Shown: one piece after another, positions 34,283 to 43,902 of the stretch
How the letters are laid out: each line of letters begins with the position of its first letter
How positions within the stretch are numbered: the first letter of the stretch is position 1
Source of the DNA: Eonycteris spelaea
Lineage: Eukaryota; Chordata; Mammalia; Chiroptera; Pteropodidae
DNA length: 64,000 bases
NCBI GenBank assembly: GCA_003508835.1
Contig: PUFA01000225.1
Location: 1,922,001-1,986,000, forward strand
Direction: 5' to 3'
Notes under the pieces: model-generated
What the model was told of the DNA's origin: nothing
What the model saw: only the letters and a program-made list of their open reading frames with translations
Database searches by the model: none
Translations under genes and position numbers: made by a program

Positions 34283-34333
34283 GAGTGTGTGGAGGTGAAC
34301 CTCGCAGGCCGTGTGCTCCTTTGAAAGACACCT
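34283..34333 (-). repeat. Inverted duplication 2, right arm
   Basis: Partner of 32893-32942, separated by a 1340-bp spacer that holds unique DNA, the CTTT repeat and an antisense L2. Near-perfect identity suggests the event is young compared with the surrounding repeats. Confidence 0.92.
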
Positions 34334-34639
34334 TCCCTATGGGTCTTACGCTGTCTGTGTTGCTTCTTTAGGGCACAAGGTTGATCCCCTTCACAGGAGG
34401 TAGTCTCTGAGTTGAGAAGGCAGTTAACTCTGAGGAGGGAACGAGGTGGCAGCTGTGCAACCAGGGCGTGTGACTTGCAGAGGCAGTGACGAAGATGGAA
34501 AAGCTGAAAGGCCTAGGGGTGGCCCCCAATGCTACTCTCACCCCTCAAGAACGCATGACATCATAAGAACCACCTTGAATGCAGTATTTGTGCATATGTG
34601 AAAATCATTTGCAAACATGGATCCCTTATTATTAGTAAC

Positions 34640-34790
34640 AGATCATTTGTGTTATACTGCCCACTGCCTGGGTTATGAGCTTGGGGATGACAGGGACCAG
34701 GTTTTTATTATTTCTTTTAATTCCTGGAATTTGGTGCATAGTGAGTGATCAGGAAATGTTTAATGAATGACTACTATTTCCAAGGTTCCC
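34640..34790 (+). repeat. LINE-2 3' end
   Basis: 'gagcttggggatgacagggaccagg', 'tcctggaatttggtgcata', 'gtgagtgatcaggaaatgtttaatgaatgac' match the L2 3' terminus. Confidence 0.7.
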
Positions 34791-35968
34791 TTCTTCCCAG
34801 TGCTGTATTGGCCAAAGGGGGCGGGGAGGGGGGCTCTTTGAAATGAGACATATTAACTTAGGTCTATAAGGTGACTCAGCAGAGGATTAAGAGAGATTGT
34901 AACCTTCCATTTGTGACTCCTGGGAGATGTTAGGGTATCAGAACCGATTTCCCGGGCTTTCAAGAGGGAAGTGAATTGCAAGGGTCTTCTCTAAAGAGGG
35001 ACAGATGCATCTCTTCCTCACCTCTCATCTGGACTCTGACATTGAAACCGAACTGCTATGATTAGAGAATGACTCAACAATTATTCTCCTTTTACAGGTG
35101 TGTGCGCGCGTGTGTGTATGTTCAAGTTGTGGTTATGTAAGTATTTCTACAAGTCGAGTATTAGCTGAAGCTAAGAGTTTGTGTTCAGCTGGTTTCCATA
35201 GTAACCTATCAGCTTTCTTTGCTTCATCTGTTATGAGGAAATTCCTTTTCTTAAAAGGGGAACAAGATTAGTAAAAGAGAGAAGAGGGCACCATCCACAC
35301 TGACTTCAACTGCTCCCAGACACCACAGCTGAGGTGGCATTGCTATAAACCCAGAGCACCTGTCTGTATGCAGCTGGACTCAGGCAGAGCTGGCGGATGG
35401 ACTGATGGGCTCCCTGGTCCAAGGTCACCCCCACCGATTCCTGCTCAGCCCCTACCCCACCCTGACAGCGGGCTGGTGCTGTAGGCACAGCTGCCCAGGG
35501 ACTTAATTACACACTTGAGATTTGGTTCTCTTCAAGACCAGGTATTAGTTTTTAAAATAGAAGGATGGCAAGGGGTCGGAAGAAAGAGAAGCTGGGGAGA
35601 GGCAAGGAGAGGCAGAATGACAGACAGAGTTAGAAAAAGAGCACGATAACCTTTTGATCTTTGGCAGTTTTGACCAAACAGTCCTAGAGATAACAGGTTG
35701 AAGAATAGTCAGAAGATGAGGACTCAGACTCAGAACAAATATAGCCTTAGCCCAAACATTTCCCAATCTACAAGTTACCAACTGGATGACACAAGGCATA
35801 CGAACCCATAACGTCTCCTCTTTCTTCCTGCAACATATGTAAAGAAAGCCCTACCCTTTTCTCATACTATTTTCCAATACAGTTACCTTCTTAGAGCAAG
35901 GGGACACATGTAAAAAATCACAGACTCGAGGCTGTGTTTAGTCTGTATGGCCATACTATGCACGGCTC
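34791..35968. other. Unique stretch
   Basis: Includes a G-rich patch (34818-34832) and a short GT run (35098-35118). No gene or clear repeat. Confidence 0.45.
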
Positions 35969-36175
35969 TCATGCAATCTCATGTATTAATTAACTCCTTT
36001 CATCCGTACAAAAAGTCTTTGATGTAGGTGCTATTAAAAGCCCCCATTTTACAAAGAGGAAAAGGGAGGCACAGAGAGGTTAAGTAAACTGTCCAAGGTC
36101 ACACAGTAAGCAAGTGGCAGAGCCAGGATTCAGACTCCAATGTTTGTATTTGTAACCTCTCCACTAATGTGGCTG
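35969..36175 (-). repeat. MIR SINE (antisense), near full length
   Basis: 'tgatgtaggtgctattaaaag', 'ccattttacaaagaggaaa', 'gcacagagaggttaagtaa', 'aaggtcacacagtaagcaag' and 'gagccaggattcagactcc' run through the MIR reverse complement. A second short module of the same type follows at 36220-36265 (aagtgacttgcccaaggtca). Confidence 0.85.
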
Positions 36176-36539
36176 GAAGAGAACCTCAAGAATTTCATGC
36201 CCAACCATCTCACTTTACCCTGAGTAAGGAAGTGACTTGCCCAAGGTCATATAGCTTGTGAGCAGCTGGTGCCGTGGGCAAGTGCCCAGATAATCAAGCC
36301 ACAGCTGCCTCTCCCTTCCCAAAAATATCAACTAAGACAAAATTCTTCCCTCCAACCCCTGTTGCCTCCCCTTGCCAAGGATCATAGCCCTTGCTCCCTT
36401 CCCTTTGGGTGCCCCTTCCCAGATGCGCCTGTCAGCCCTGCCGAAGTCTCACCCCCCGGGCGAAGGGAGGAGGCTCTGCCCAGTAGTCCTGCTAAGAGTG
36501 ACAGCACCGCCCACCACCCTGTCATCTCTTCCTCGCTCA

Positions 36540-36650
36540 TCCCTGTCAGATTCCTCCCAGCTCCCAGCTGTCTGTCAGCAGCTGCTCTGGATATAAATAA
36601 CCAGCCGTTGGCAGAGCACCCTGGTAGAGATGGGGGAGGGGCAGCGAGAC
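36540..36650 (+). promoter_or_regulatory. Candidate TATA-containing promoter with two E-boxes
   Basis: Two CAGCTG E-boxes (36565-36570 and 36579-36584) sit immediately before an ATATAAATAA element (36591-36600), which reads as a TATA box or a MEF2-like site. Downstream is GC-rich, repeat-free DNA. The combination resembles muscle-type promoters or enhancers. No first exon with a strong donor was found, so this is suggestive only; it could be a distal element of the gene starting at 57 kb. Confidence 0.3.
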
Positions 36651-37089
36651 AGAGCGGGGTGGTGACAGGCAGGGAAGATACTCAGGGGTCTCCGCTGGGC
36701 TCTGGGCGCAGACGTTCTGAGCTGCTCCTCAGAAGGGCTCGTTGAGTCCTAAAAGAGGAACCGGAATTTGGTTTTAGCAGGAAGCGTATGAGCAGAGGAC
36801 TGGAGCAGGCCGGCTTTGTCTTTGCTTCCGAGACCTTCCATTCCTCAGTGCCTGATGCAAACTGCACGACCCCAATTCTTCCCTCTATCACCTGATTCTT
36901 GAGGAAGAATATGGGGGACGCCTCTCAGCCATACTTGTGAGCTAATTCTGTAAAGAGAAGACAGTCTTGGAGGTGATAGGGCCCCTGAGGCCAGAAGAAA
37001 GCAGAGCGGAGGTAGAAATAAGAATTAAGAAGAAGGTTTTGGCAAAACTGGGAGGACAAAAGAGTAATTTAAAATTCAACTAACATTAT
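36651..37089. other. Unique stretch downstream of the candidate promoter
   Basis: No repeat recognised. If 36.6 kb is a promoter its first exon would lie here, but I see no donor of good quality. Confidence 0.35.
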
Positions 37090-37285
37090 CAAGCCTCTAC
37101 CATATGTCGGGTGCTTCACACACATCACCTCATTTAATTGTCTCTATAATACAGGGATGAGTAGTGTCTCTATTTTACAAATAAGGACCTGGGGAGCGAT
37201 GAGGAGACAAGAGGAAAGGCAGGACTAGAAGGCACTTTGAGATCATTAGGTTCAGTTCCCACATTTTGCTGAGGAGACACAAGGA
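37090..37285 (-). repeat. MIR-like fragment (antisense)
   Basis: 'tatcaagcctctaccatatgtcgggtgctt', 'cacctcatttaattgtctct' and 'ctattttacaaataaggacctggggagc' follow the antisense MIR pattern. Confidence 0.6.
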
Positions 37286-37420
37286 AGGTAGTGACAATCC
37301 CAGAGACCAGGTAGCGGCCAGACTGGCCGGAAACAGCTCTACAGCACCCAGCAGCTCCCAAAGCCTGCAGCTCTCCTTCCCTCTGGGGCACACAGAGCTG
37401 ATTCAGCAAGTCACCCTTGA

Positions 37421-37461
37421 AAAGTCATGTGAGCAGCTTGGAAAGTCATGTGAGCAGCCCC
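37421..37461 (+). repeat. 21-bp tandem duplication
   Basis: 'aaagtcatgtgagcagc' occurs at 37421 and again at 37442, offset 21 bp. A local duplication in unique DNA. Confidence 0.9.
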
Positions 37462-37564
37462 TCCTGCTTAGGCAAAGCTAGGGGAAAGGGCTCCCATGTG
37501 GAAATATTGAGGGACCTATTTGATGGCTTGATAAAGGCTGCCCTCGCATATTTCTGTTAAATAG

Positions 37565-38325
37565 TAGAGTGGTGGTTCTTACACTTTCATGTGAATCAGA
37601 ATCTCTTGAGGGGGGTTGAAACAGAGTGCTGAATGCCACCCACCCCCCAGAGTTTCTGCATTAAGTGTAGTGTTCATGTTTTTTACTTTTTATGTATCAT
37701 GATGCTTTGACATCTTCAAAACCTTTCTACCTGAGAAGAGAGACTGCCCCTCTCTGGACTAACCAATTCTTAGAAATATCCAAAGGTCCACCTGGCTGCA
37801 TGCCTTTGATATGCAAACTAACCAATCCTGAGCCAAACCTCCTCTATGTGGCTCCCCCTTCTCCAGTACACCCCAAGAAGCAATAGTCCTCTGCCTTTAG
37901 CATCCCAAGACCAGGCACCTAGGAGCTACTCCTATCACTTAGAGCCCATGGGAATTATTTGAATGAGCCAGTCCTACACTGTTTACCCTGCCCTACCTTG
38001 CCTTCTCTGAAGACACACCCAATAAAGGCCTGGCCTAAGCTCTTCCCTCCTTCCTGTTCCTTCAGCCTCTTGACAATGCGGTGCCTCCCCATGTGCCTAA
38101 GTAGCATACCTCCTATTTCTAGAAGCTGTGAGTATAATAAACTTTATTTTCTTGAGCCTCGCCTATGTCTCTTCTTGTGGCCACACCTAACTAACCATCA
38201 CATAAAAGAACACACAGTATAGTAAGTCTGGAGTGAAGCCTAAGATTTTGAATTTCTAAGAAGTTCCCAGGTGATGCTGATGCTGCTGGTTTCAGGGAAT
38301 TCACTTTGAGAACCATCTGTATAGA
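37565..38325. mobile_element. hAT-type element split by a nested LTR
   Basis: Left half at 37570-37670: 'cactttcatgtgaatcagaatctc', 'cagagtttctgcatt'. Right half at 38224-38325: 'gtctggagtgaagcc', 'gaatttctaagaagttcccaggtgatgctgatgctgctgg', 'tttgagaaccatctg'. The halves are contiguous in the common MER5/MER20-type hAT element, so the DNA between them inserted later. Confidence 0.75.
37670..38225 (+). mobile_element. Solo LTR of an endogenous retrovirus (class I-like)
   Basis: About 550 bp nested within the hAT element. The R/U5-like 3' part has 'acccaataaaggcctggcct', 'gaagctgtgagtataataaac', 'tattttcttgagcctcgcctatgtctc'. TAAG lies on both sides ('gcattaag' at about 37666 and 'tagtaagtctgg' at 38222), a possible 4-bp target duplication. 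No gag, pol or env text is attached, so only a solo LTR remains. Exact ends and family are not established. Confidence 0.55.
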
Positions 38326-38559
38326 GGGTTCAAAGGCAACTGGAGAAGGAACAGACCAATTTGCATAGGAGCCAAAGAGCCTCTTGGAAGGAAAAGGATC
38401 AAGACACCGATCTCTTATTTATTCAAATTCAGTAAGTCCTCATAGACTGAGAGAGTGATACATCTCTATGTATATGAGATAGCTACACATTGCTGGTAAC
38501 AATAAACACCAAGGGCCCCAAGGGAGAATTCACCCTGAGGAAAAGGCAATCTAGACAGG

Positions 38560-38750
38560 GCTCTGCACTGTGGTCCCTGGACGAGGAAGACAGCCAACAT
38601 CAGCATGCTGTGGGAGTTTTAAGAAATGCAAATTATTTGGCCCTACTCAAGACCTGCTCAGTCAGAATCTCTTAAGGTATGGCCCTCAATCTGTGCTAGA
38701 ACATGCTCTACAGGTAATTCTAATACACAATAAGACTTGAGAAGCACTGG
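38560..38750. mobile_element. Second MER5/MER20-type hAT fossil
   Basis: 'gctctgcactgtggtccctgg', 'gggagttttaagaaatgcaaattattt', 'cagtcagaatctctt', 'caggtaattctaatacaca' and 'cttgagaagcactgg' match the same group of short hAT elements. Confidence 0.7.
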
Positions 38751-38859
38751 CCCAGACTGACCATGTGGCCTTAGTGCTGGAGCCTAGATGATCCTGCTGG
38801 CAGAGTTTGGCACAGGCAATTGTTAAAGAGAAAACCATAGGCCCAAAATGGCATTGATA

Positions 38860-39228
38860 CCATGATACCAAACCTAGGTTTCATGCTTGATCTAATGTCA
38901 GTTTCAACCTCTCCTAGAAGCGTAATCTTAATCAGTCTGAAATTTTTTGGTCAACACCAGTGAGGTAATCTGTCACTTAGACCCTCTCTGTCCCCAAACC
39001 CCCTAGAAATAAGATGCAATCTGCATTAAAAAAAAAATCCTTCCCAGCTCCCAGACAACCTTTTTCTTTTCACTTGCCCCACCCTTCGTCCTATAAAACC
39101 TTTCAGTTTGTACAACCCCTCAGAGTGCCCTTCTCCTTGTTAGACAAGATGCAGCCTGATTCATGAATCACTTAACAAATCCAATTAGATCTTCCAATTT
39201 ACTTGGTTGGATTTTGTTTTCTAGCGCT
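38860..39228 (+). mobile_element. Second solo LTR, class I-like
   Basis: A TATAAAA box at about 39092 follows a C-rich block, then 'cccctcagagtgcccttctccttgttagacaagatgcagcctgattcatgaatcacttaac', a typical R/U5 arrangement. Same orientation as the LTR at 37.7-38.2 kb but a different sequence. No internal retroviral genes seen between them. Confidence 0.5.
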
Positions 39229-40380
39229 AGACACTCCCTGATCCAGCTACTTAGCTGGTGACCTTCGGAGACAGTGGATGAGCTCCGTTGAGTATGTATT
39301 CATTTGCAGTACGTCAGGAGCCCCAGAGTGGCACATCCCTGTGTGCGTCTGTTTGAGAACCTAATCAGCAAGGGCATCATGGCAGAAACAGAAACCCCAC
39401 TGGAATGTGGAGCATCGTTTCACGAGGCAGTGATGGGAACACAGACTGGCCAAGCCCTTTACTTTTCCATTCACTGGTCCCTTCCCATTTTACAAGGCCT
39501 AGGACTTTTCTATCAATTACAAGGGGTAAGAGTTGGTGAAGAGGAGAGGGACATCAAGAAAGAGATACTGGACTTCCTGCTAAAGTGGGCTGATGGATGC
39601 TTAAAGGATTAATTTAAGTACTAAAAAGATCCGTGACCTGATTTGTACCCTAAGCTGATGAAGCATATCCCGCTGGTTGTCTTTCAATAAATGTCATATT
39701 TTATTTATGCCTCTAACAGAAACAGGTGGTTACTGGTACCTGCAACTGAGAGTTCTAATGGTAACCCAGGGGCAGGGCTGGAGAAGGAGGCCCTTTTAAG
39801 CACAGCGTATGGCCCAGCATCTTTATCCTGCCCTGAAAGACTGTAGCATCCAAGCAGCTGAAGATGATTCTGTGAAGGCCTGCTGCCAGGGAAGAAATCC
39901 CAGAGCATGAAGGTCACTCCATCTTCACCCTCTCACCACACCTTGCACCTACTCACAGCTCCCAAGCCTACAGGCTGCTTCCCACCTCATGCCTTTGCTG
40001 AGGCTGCTCCTCAGCCCAGAATGCCATTTTCCACCTTGTCCAGATGACAAGTGCCTATGCCTCTTTGAGGACTTGGCTCTGGGGCCTTTTCTCTGAAGAT
40101 TTTCCAGACTTGCCCTCTGACGGTATTGCCATTCCTTCCTACGCCCCTAGTAGACACTATATGAACTTCTGTCATCACACAGACAAGTGTTTCTGCCAGA
40201 CTGGAAATCCCCGAGGACAAAGATTGCACCTCACATGGTGAACAAGACAGAGCTTATAGTCAAATGTAATTTTTATAAAGTTATTCAAATAAGGAATTAA
40301 ACCCTGGTGATAAGCCTTAAATGCCTGATAGTTTACCAGCTAAACTACCAAGACGTTAGCACCTAATCTGCTTAAGAAAC
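39229..40380. other. Mostly unique stretch
   Basis: An open frame of 102 codons at 39304-39612 lacks a recognisable family. 39940-40250 is faintly L2-like ('ctggaaatccccgaggacaaagattgcacc'). No gene called. Confidence 0.4.
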
Positions 40381-40385
40381 CCTCC

Positions 40386-40502
40386 TTCTGTGGGGAGCTC
40401 TCAGTTTGATGGTAGAACTCAGCTCCTGTCCTTGGGGAGCTCCAGTCTGGTAGGGGAGACACATCCCTTGGTCTCAGGAAGTTTCCAGAGTGATAGGTAA
40501 AT
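40386..40502 (-). repeat. Degenerate ~42-bp triplication of an L2-like word
   Basis: Related words start at 40392 (ggggagctctcagtttgatggtag), 40434 (ggggagctccagtctggtagg) and about 40475 (caggaagtttccagagtgatagg). The word resembles the antisense L2 phrase 'ggagctcacagtctagtagg', but L2 has it only once. Confidence 0.5.
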
Positions 40503-41969
40503 ATAATTTATTTGCCATGACACTGCTTCCTGCCATTTACTTGTTCCATTTTATGTGATGGGAAAGGCGACCCCCCTGGAAGCCCAAGGCTAAACTGTCC
40601 TACAGTTCACTGTCCAGAGGAAGAGTCCCATGTCCTGATAGCAGGTCTCAGAGAAGGTGCCATGTGGCCTGGCCAGGTGCCCATCCCTCAGGCAGATGGG
40701 CAGGGTGAAGGGAAGGCAGCTGGTCAACCCTTCCAATCTACACAGAATGAGTTTGCCATAGGAAAGAATTCTGGTACTGGGACGGAAGGATGGCAAGTTG
40801 TGCTGGACAGAAAACATACTGCCTCAGGCTGCTGAGGAAGCTGAACACAAATCTAGCCCAGAAAGAAGATGTGGGGCACGTACAAGAGAAGCAAGTGCAG
40901 ATCAATACTCCAGAGTGCGCTTAAATGCTGAGCGGGATCCTGGGGTTTGAGGTCAGGTGGAGTTAAACAGGAAAAGCTCACAGGGGGTGGGGAAGCTTGA
41001 CGGAACTGGAAGAAAGAGGGCAACAGGCATTTGGGGCAGAGCAGACTGGAGGTGCTGGGGATGCCTGGAGGCTGGGACGGGTGTGTTGAGGGGCACTCTG
41101 AGGAAGGAGGAGGCAGTTTCTCAGGATGCTGGAGGTCCTACCACACCCACAAACTTTGTCCAGGTCCTTCACCCCTCTTCCCCCACTCACAACATAGGAC
41201 TATCCTCTACCCTCAGCGCTCAGGACCAGCTCTTGGGACTCTACAATCTCAGAAGGACTGAAGAGAAACACTCACAGCTGTACTTCTTCTGAGCAGAGAG
41301 CTATAGGGGAGGGAAATTTAAGTCCCATGGAAATTAGGAATAATGGTGTGCGTAGGGGGTGGAGGAAGAACTGAGAGAGAGAGACAGAGAGGTTTTTAGC
41401 CTGTGAAAGGAGCAGAGTATGGGTGGGAGAAAGAACAGGGGCAGCCCTCACTGTTGTCATGGCAACACAGACAAATCCAACTGCGCCTGTAAACATCACT
41501 GTGTGAATCTTTTGCTAAGCCAAAGCCCTGGGACAGAATAAAATGGGACAGGAGAGCCCTGAGTGGGGTGCAGAGATGACCCCCAAAGAGCCTGCATCCG
41601 GGATGGCTGGGCACTGCATGGGGCAGAACCACCTGCCAGGGGCTCCTTTCAGAAGAGGTCACCTCTCACCTTGGAGCAGACAGAGGAAAGCCCCACATGC
41701 AAAGTGCTTCATCTACAGAAAGGGATCTAATGGTGTAGTATGTGCACCAGGACCGGTGGGGGCGAGGGGAGCATGGGAGGGGTCAGGCGGGCACAGAGTG
41801 GGGCGCAGCTCTGCCTGTGCACATCCCGTAAAGCCCGGGGCTCCTGGGGGTCTGGTGAAGCACGGTTGTGCTCTGTCCTCCCGGGGTGGGCTGCGCTGGG
41901 CTCTGATGGCTCCCACGCAGGCAAATCCCTTCAGCTGGCTGGAGGAGGGGTGGCCTGGGCGGAGTCTCT
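40503..41969. other. Unique stretch
   Basis: Repeat-poor. G-rich patches at 40983-40992 and 41755-41800; a GA-rich patch at 41372-41390. No gene recognised. Confidence 0.45.
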
Positions 41970-42195
41970 TCCCCTTACTCCTCTCTCCTTGTCTCCCTCC
42001 TTTTTGATCTTCTTGCTCCCATGTCCTCTGCTTATCTTCTCTTTCAGCTCTCATTCCCTTTCCTACTCACCTCTCTTCTCTCCCTCCCACCATTCTGCTC
42101 ATCCTTCTTCCCTTCCCCTCTCTGCTTTAGCCTGCCTCTTGTTCCCTCGGTTGCTCTCCTCTCTCCCCCCACCTGCCTTCTCTCTATTTAAATCG
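41970..42195. repeat. Polypyrimidine (CT-rich) low-complexity tract
   Basis: Dominated by CTCC/TTCT words on the plus strand. It has few stops in one frame and so contributes to a 265-codon open frame (41740-42537) that I reject as a gene. Confidence 0.85.
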
Positions 42196-43489
42196 ATAGG
42201 AAGCCAGAGGAGTAGGTGGAAAAATACCGCGCTGGGGACAGCAGGGAGGAAGGCTCTAGTGTTAGGCCCTTTTCTTCCTGCTGCAGTAGAACCAGAGCTG
42301 AGATCTAGAGAGGCATTGCCAAGGGATACAGGTCGCCCTGCACCCCATGCCGGCACTCGCAGCCCCCACCCCAACTCCTGGCAGGAGACGGAAACTCAGG
42401 GGAGGAGAGAGGGCCGCACCCACCCCCTCTCCTGTGCCACCACACCGCAGCTAATCGTGATTCCAGATCCAAGGAGAAACTGGAACTTTCCTAAGTGTGG
42501 TTCATTTTGGGTCCAGCCCCACAGAAATCCTAGGTAATCTGTATTTGGAGTTTGGCCAAAGCCACCAGAAAGCCCCTGGGCACAGAGTCCTGTACAGATG
42601 AATATGAACGCGGAGAGCGGGAGGAGGCCTGGGTCCCTGCTCTGGGAGCTCCCAGAGGTGCAGAGACAGCCATGCCAGGCCTATGTGCCAAATGGCCTTA
42701 GAGCCGGGACTGGGAGAGAGGACGTGGGTCCGTCTGAACATCTGCTGCGGACAGGCTGGTTGGGAAGACTTTCTCCAGAATTGAAACTAAAGTTCAGTCA
42801 TAAAAAAGGTCCTTTAATTCCTATTCTGCTAAAATAGAAATACTTCTTATGTTGTCTCCCCACCCAGCGAGATGGCAGCTGTTTTGATGGCCCATAAACC
42901 CTTTTCTTTGAGGGGAAACTACCCACCGAGGAGGCACACTCCCACACTGGGGCAGTTACATTAAGCATAAGTTAGCCAAAGGGTGTCCCAGGATGTCACC
43001 CTGACCCCCACAAAGGACTTTTGGCTCAGGAGACCTCCACACACACAAATGGATGTAGATTTATATCCAGAGTCATCTTAAAGTCTCCTGGGTCCCAGAG
43101 TGTGAGCTAAGAGTGGCAAAGAGTAGGGCTGTCACACTGAGAGCCTTCGCTCCTGGTCCAGGGCTCTGCACTGGGGGAAGATGTGGGTTCCTGGGTACCC
43201 CAGCTGGCAGAATTGGTCAACTGTCAATCAACAGCATCTAGGGCAGTGTATGTGTGCACACGCACGTGTGTCTGTGTGTGTAAAATGATTGGGGCAATCA
43301 CCACAGAGAGAAGATTAGGCTAGCAAGCGCAGGTGGTGAGAGTATAAAGTATAAAAAGTCTGTAGCTTTTTTCTAACATTCACCAAAGTCTGCACTAATT
43401 CTAACAGTTGTTGTGGTCTTTGCGGGAATCTAGACATTCTACAGCACTCTGACTTTTCAGAGCTCTTTCTCATCTACTCTGTCATTTGA
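42196..43489. other. Unique stretch
   Basis: No repeat or gene recognised apart from a short TG/CA patch at 43247-43280. Confidence 0.45.
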
Positions 43490-43620
43490 TCCTAATGGCG
43501 ATTTCACAGGGATCACTTTCCTAACTTCCAAGATAAAAGCTCTAAACTTAGAGAGGTTAAGTGACTTGCCCAAGATCACACAGCTCATTAGATTTGACAG
43601 GGTATTTTCCAGATGTTTTC
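43490..43620 (-). repeat. MIR-like fragment (antisense)
   Basis: 'gataaaagctctaaacttagagaggttaagtgacttgcccaagatcacacagctc' is the MIR reverse-complement core. Confidence 0.75.
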
Positions 43621-43878
43621 GGTGGGTCAGAAACGTCTTCTTTTTCAAAAGGTGGATGGCCCATTGCTTTGTAGCTCACTGGTCTAAAACATTGGATCTA
43701 AGTTAGGTCCGATATAGCCCAGAAACTTGCCCCTTCAAGACCTCCTGGGCTTAGGCCGGGGTGGGCTGTGCAGGCAGCTGCCCTGCAGGATAGGGGAATA
43801 AGGAAAACTCTACAATGCCTGAAGAAAAGCAACCCCCACAAGACTTGTGACCTGCACCTCAATGTCAATTTGTTTGCT

Positions 43879-43902
43879 CACGTGTGCACGCGTGCACACG
43901 TG
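43879..43902. promoter_or_regulatory. 24-bp perfect palindrome with paired CACGTG E-boxes
   Basis: The two 12-bp halves, CACGTGTGCACG and CGTGCACACGTG, are exact reverse complements with no spacer. Each outer end is a canonical CACGTG E-box, the centre is ACGCGT, and the whole alternates purine and pyrimidine. It may bind bHLH factors (USF, MYC/MAX, CLOCK type) or be a relic of a TG/CG repeat. Confidence 0.9.

Noticed and set aside
36269..36745. 158-codon open frame over the candidate promoter
   Set aside because: Pro/Ser-rich with no domain; it overlaps the TATA/E-box cluster, and composition explains it.
41740..42537. 265-codon plus-strand open frame
   Set aside because: Its middle is a CT-rich tract that encodes Ser/Leu/Pro runs. 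No domain, no start context support, and no flanking splice sites of note.
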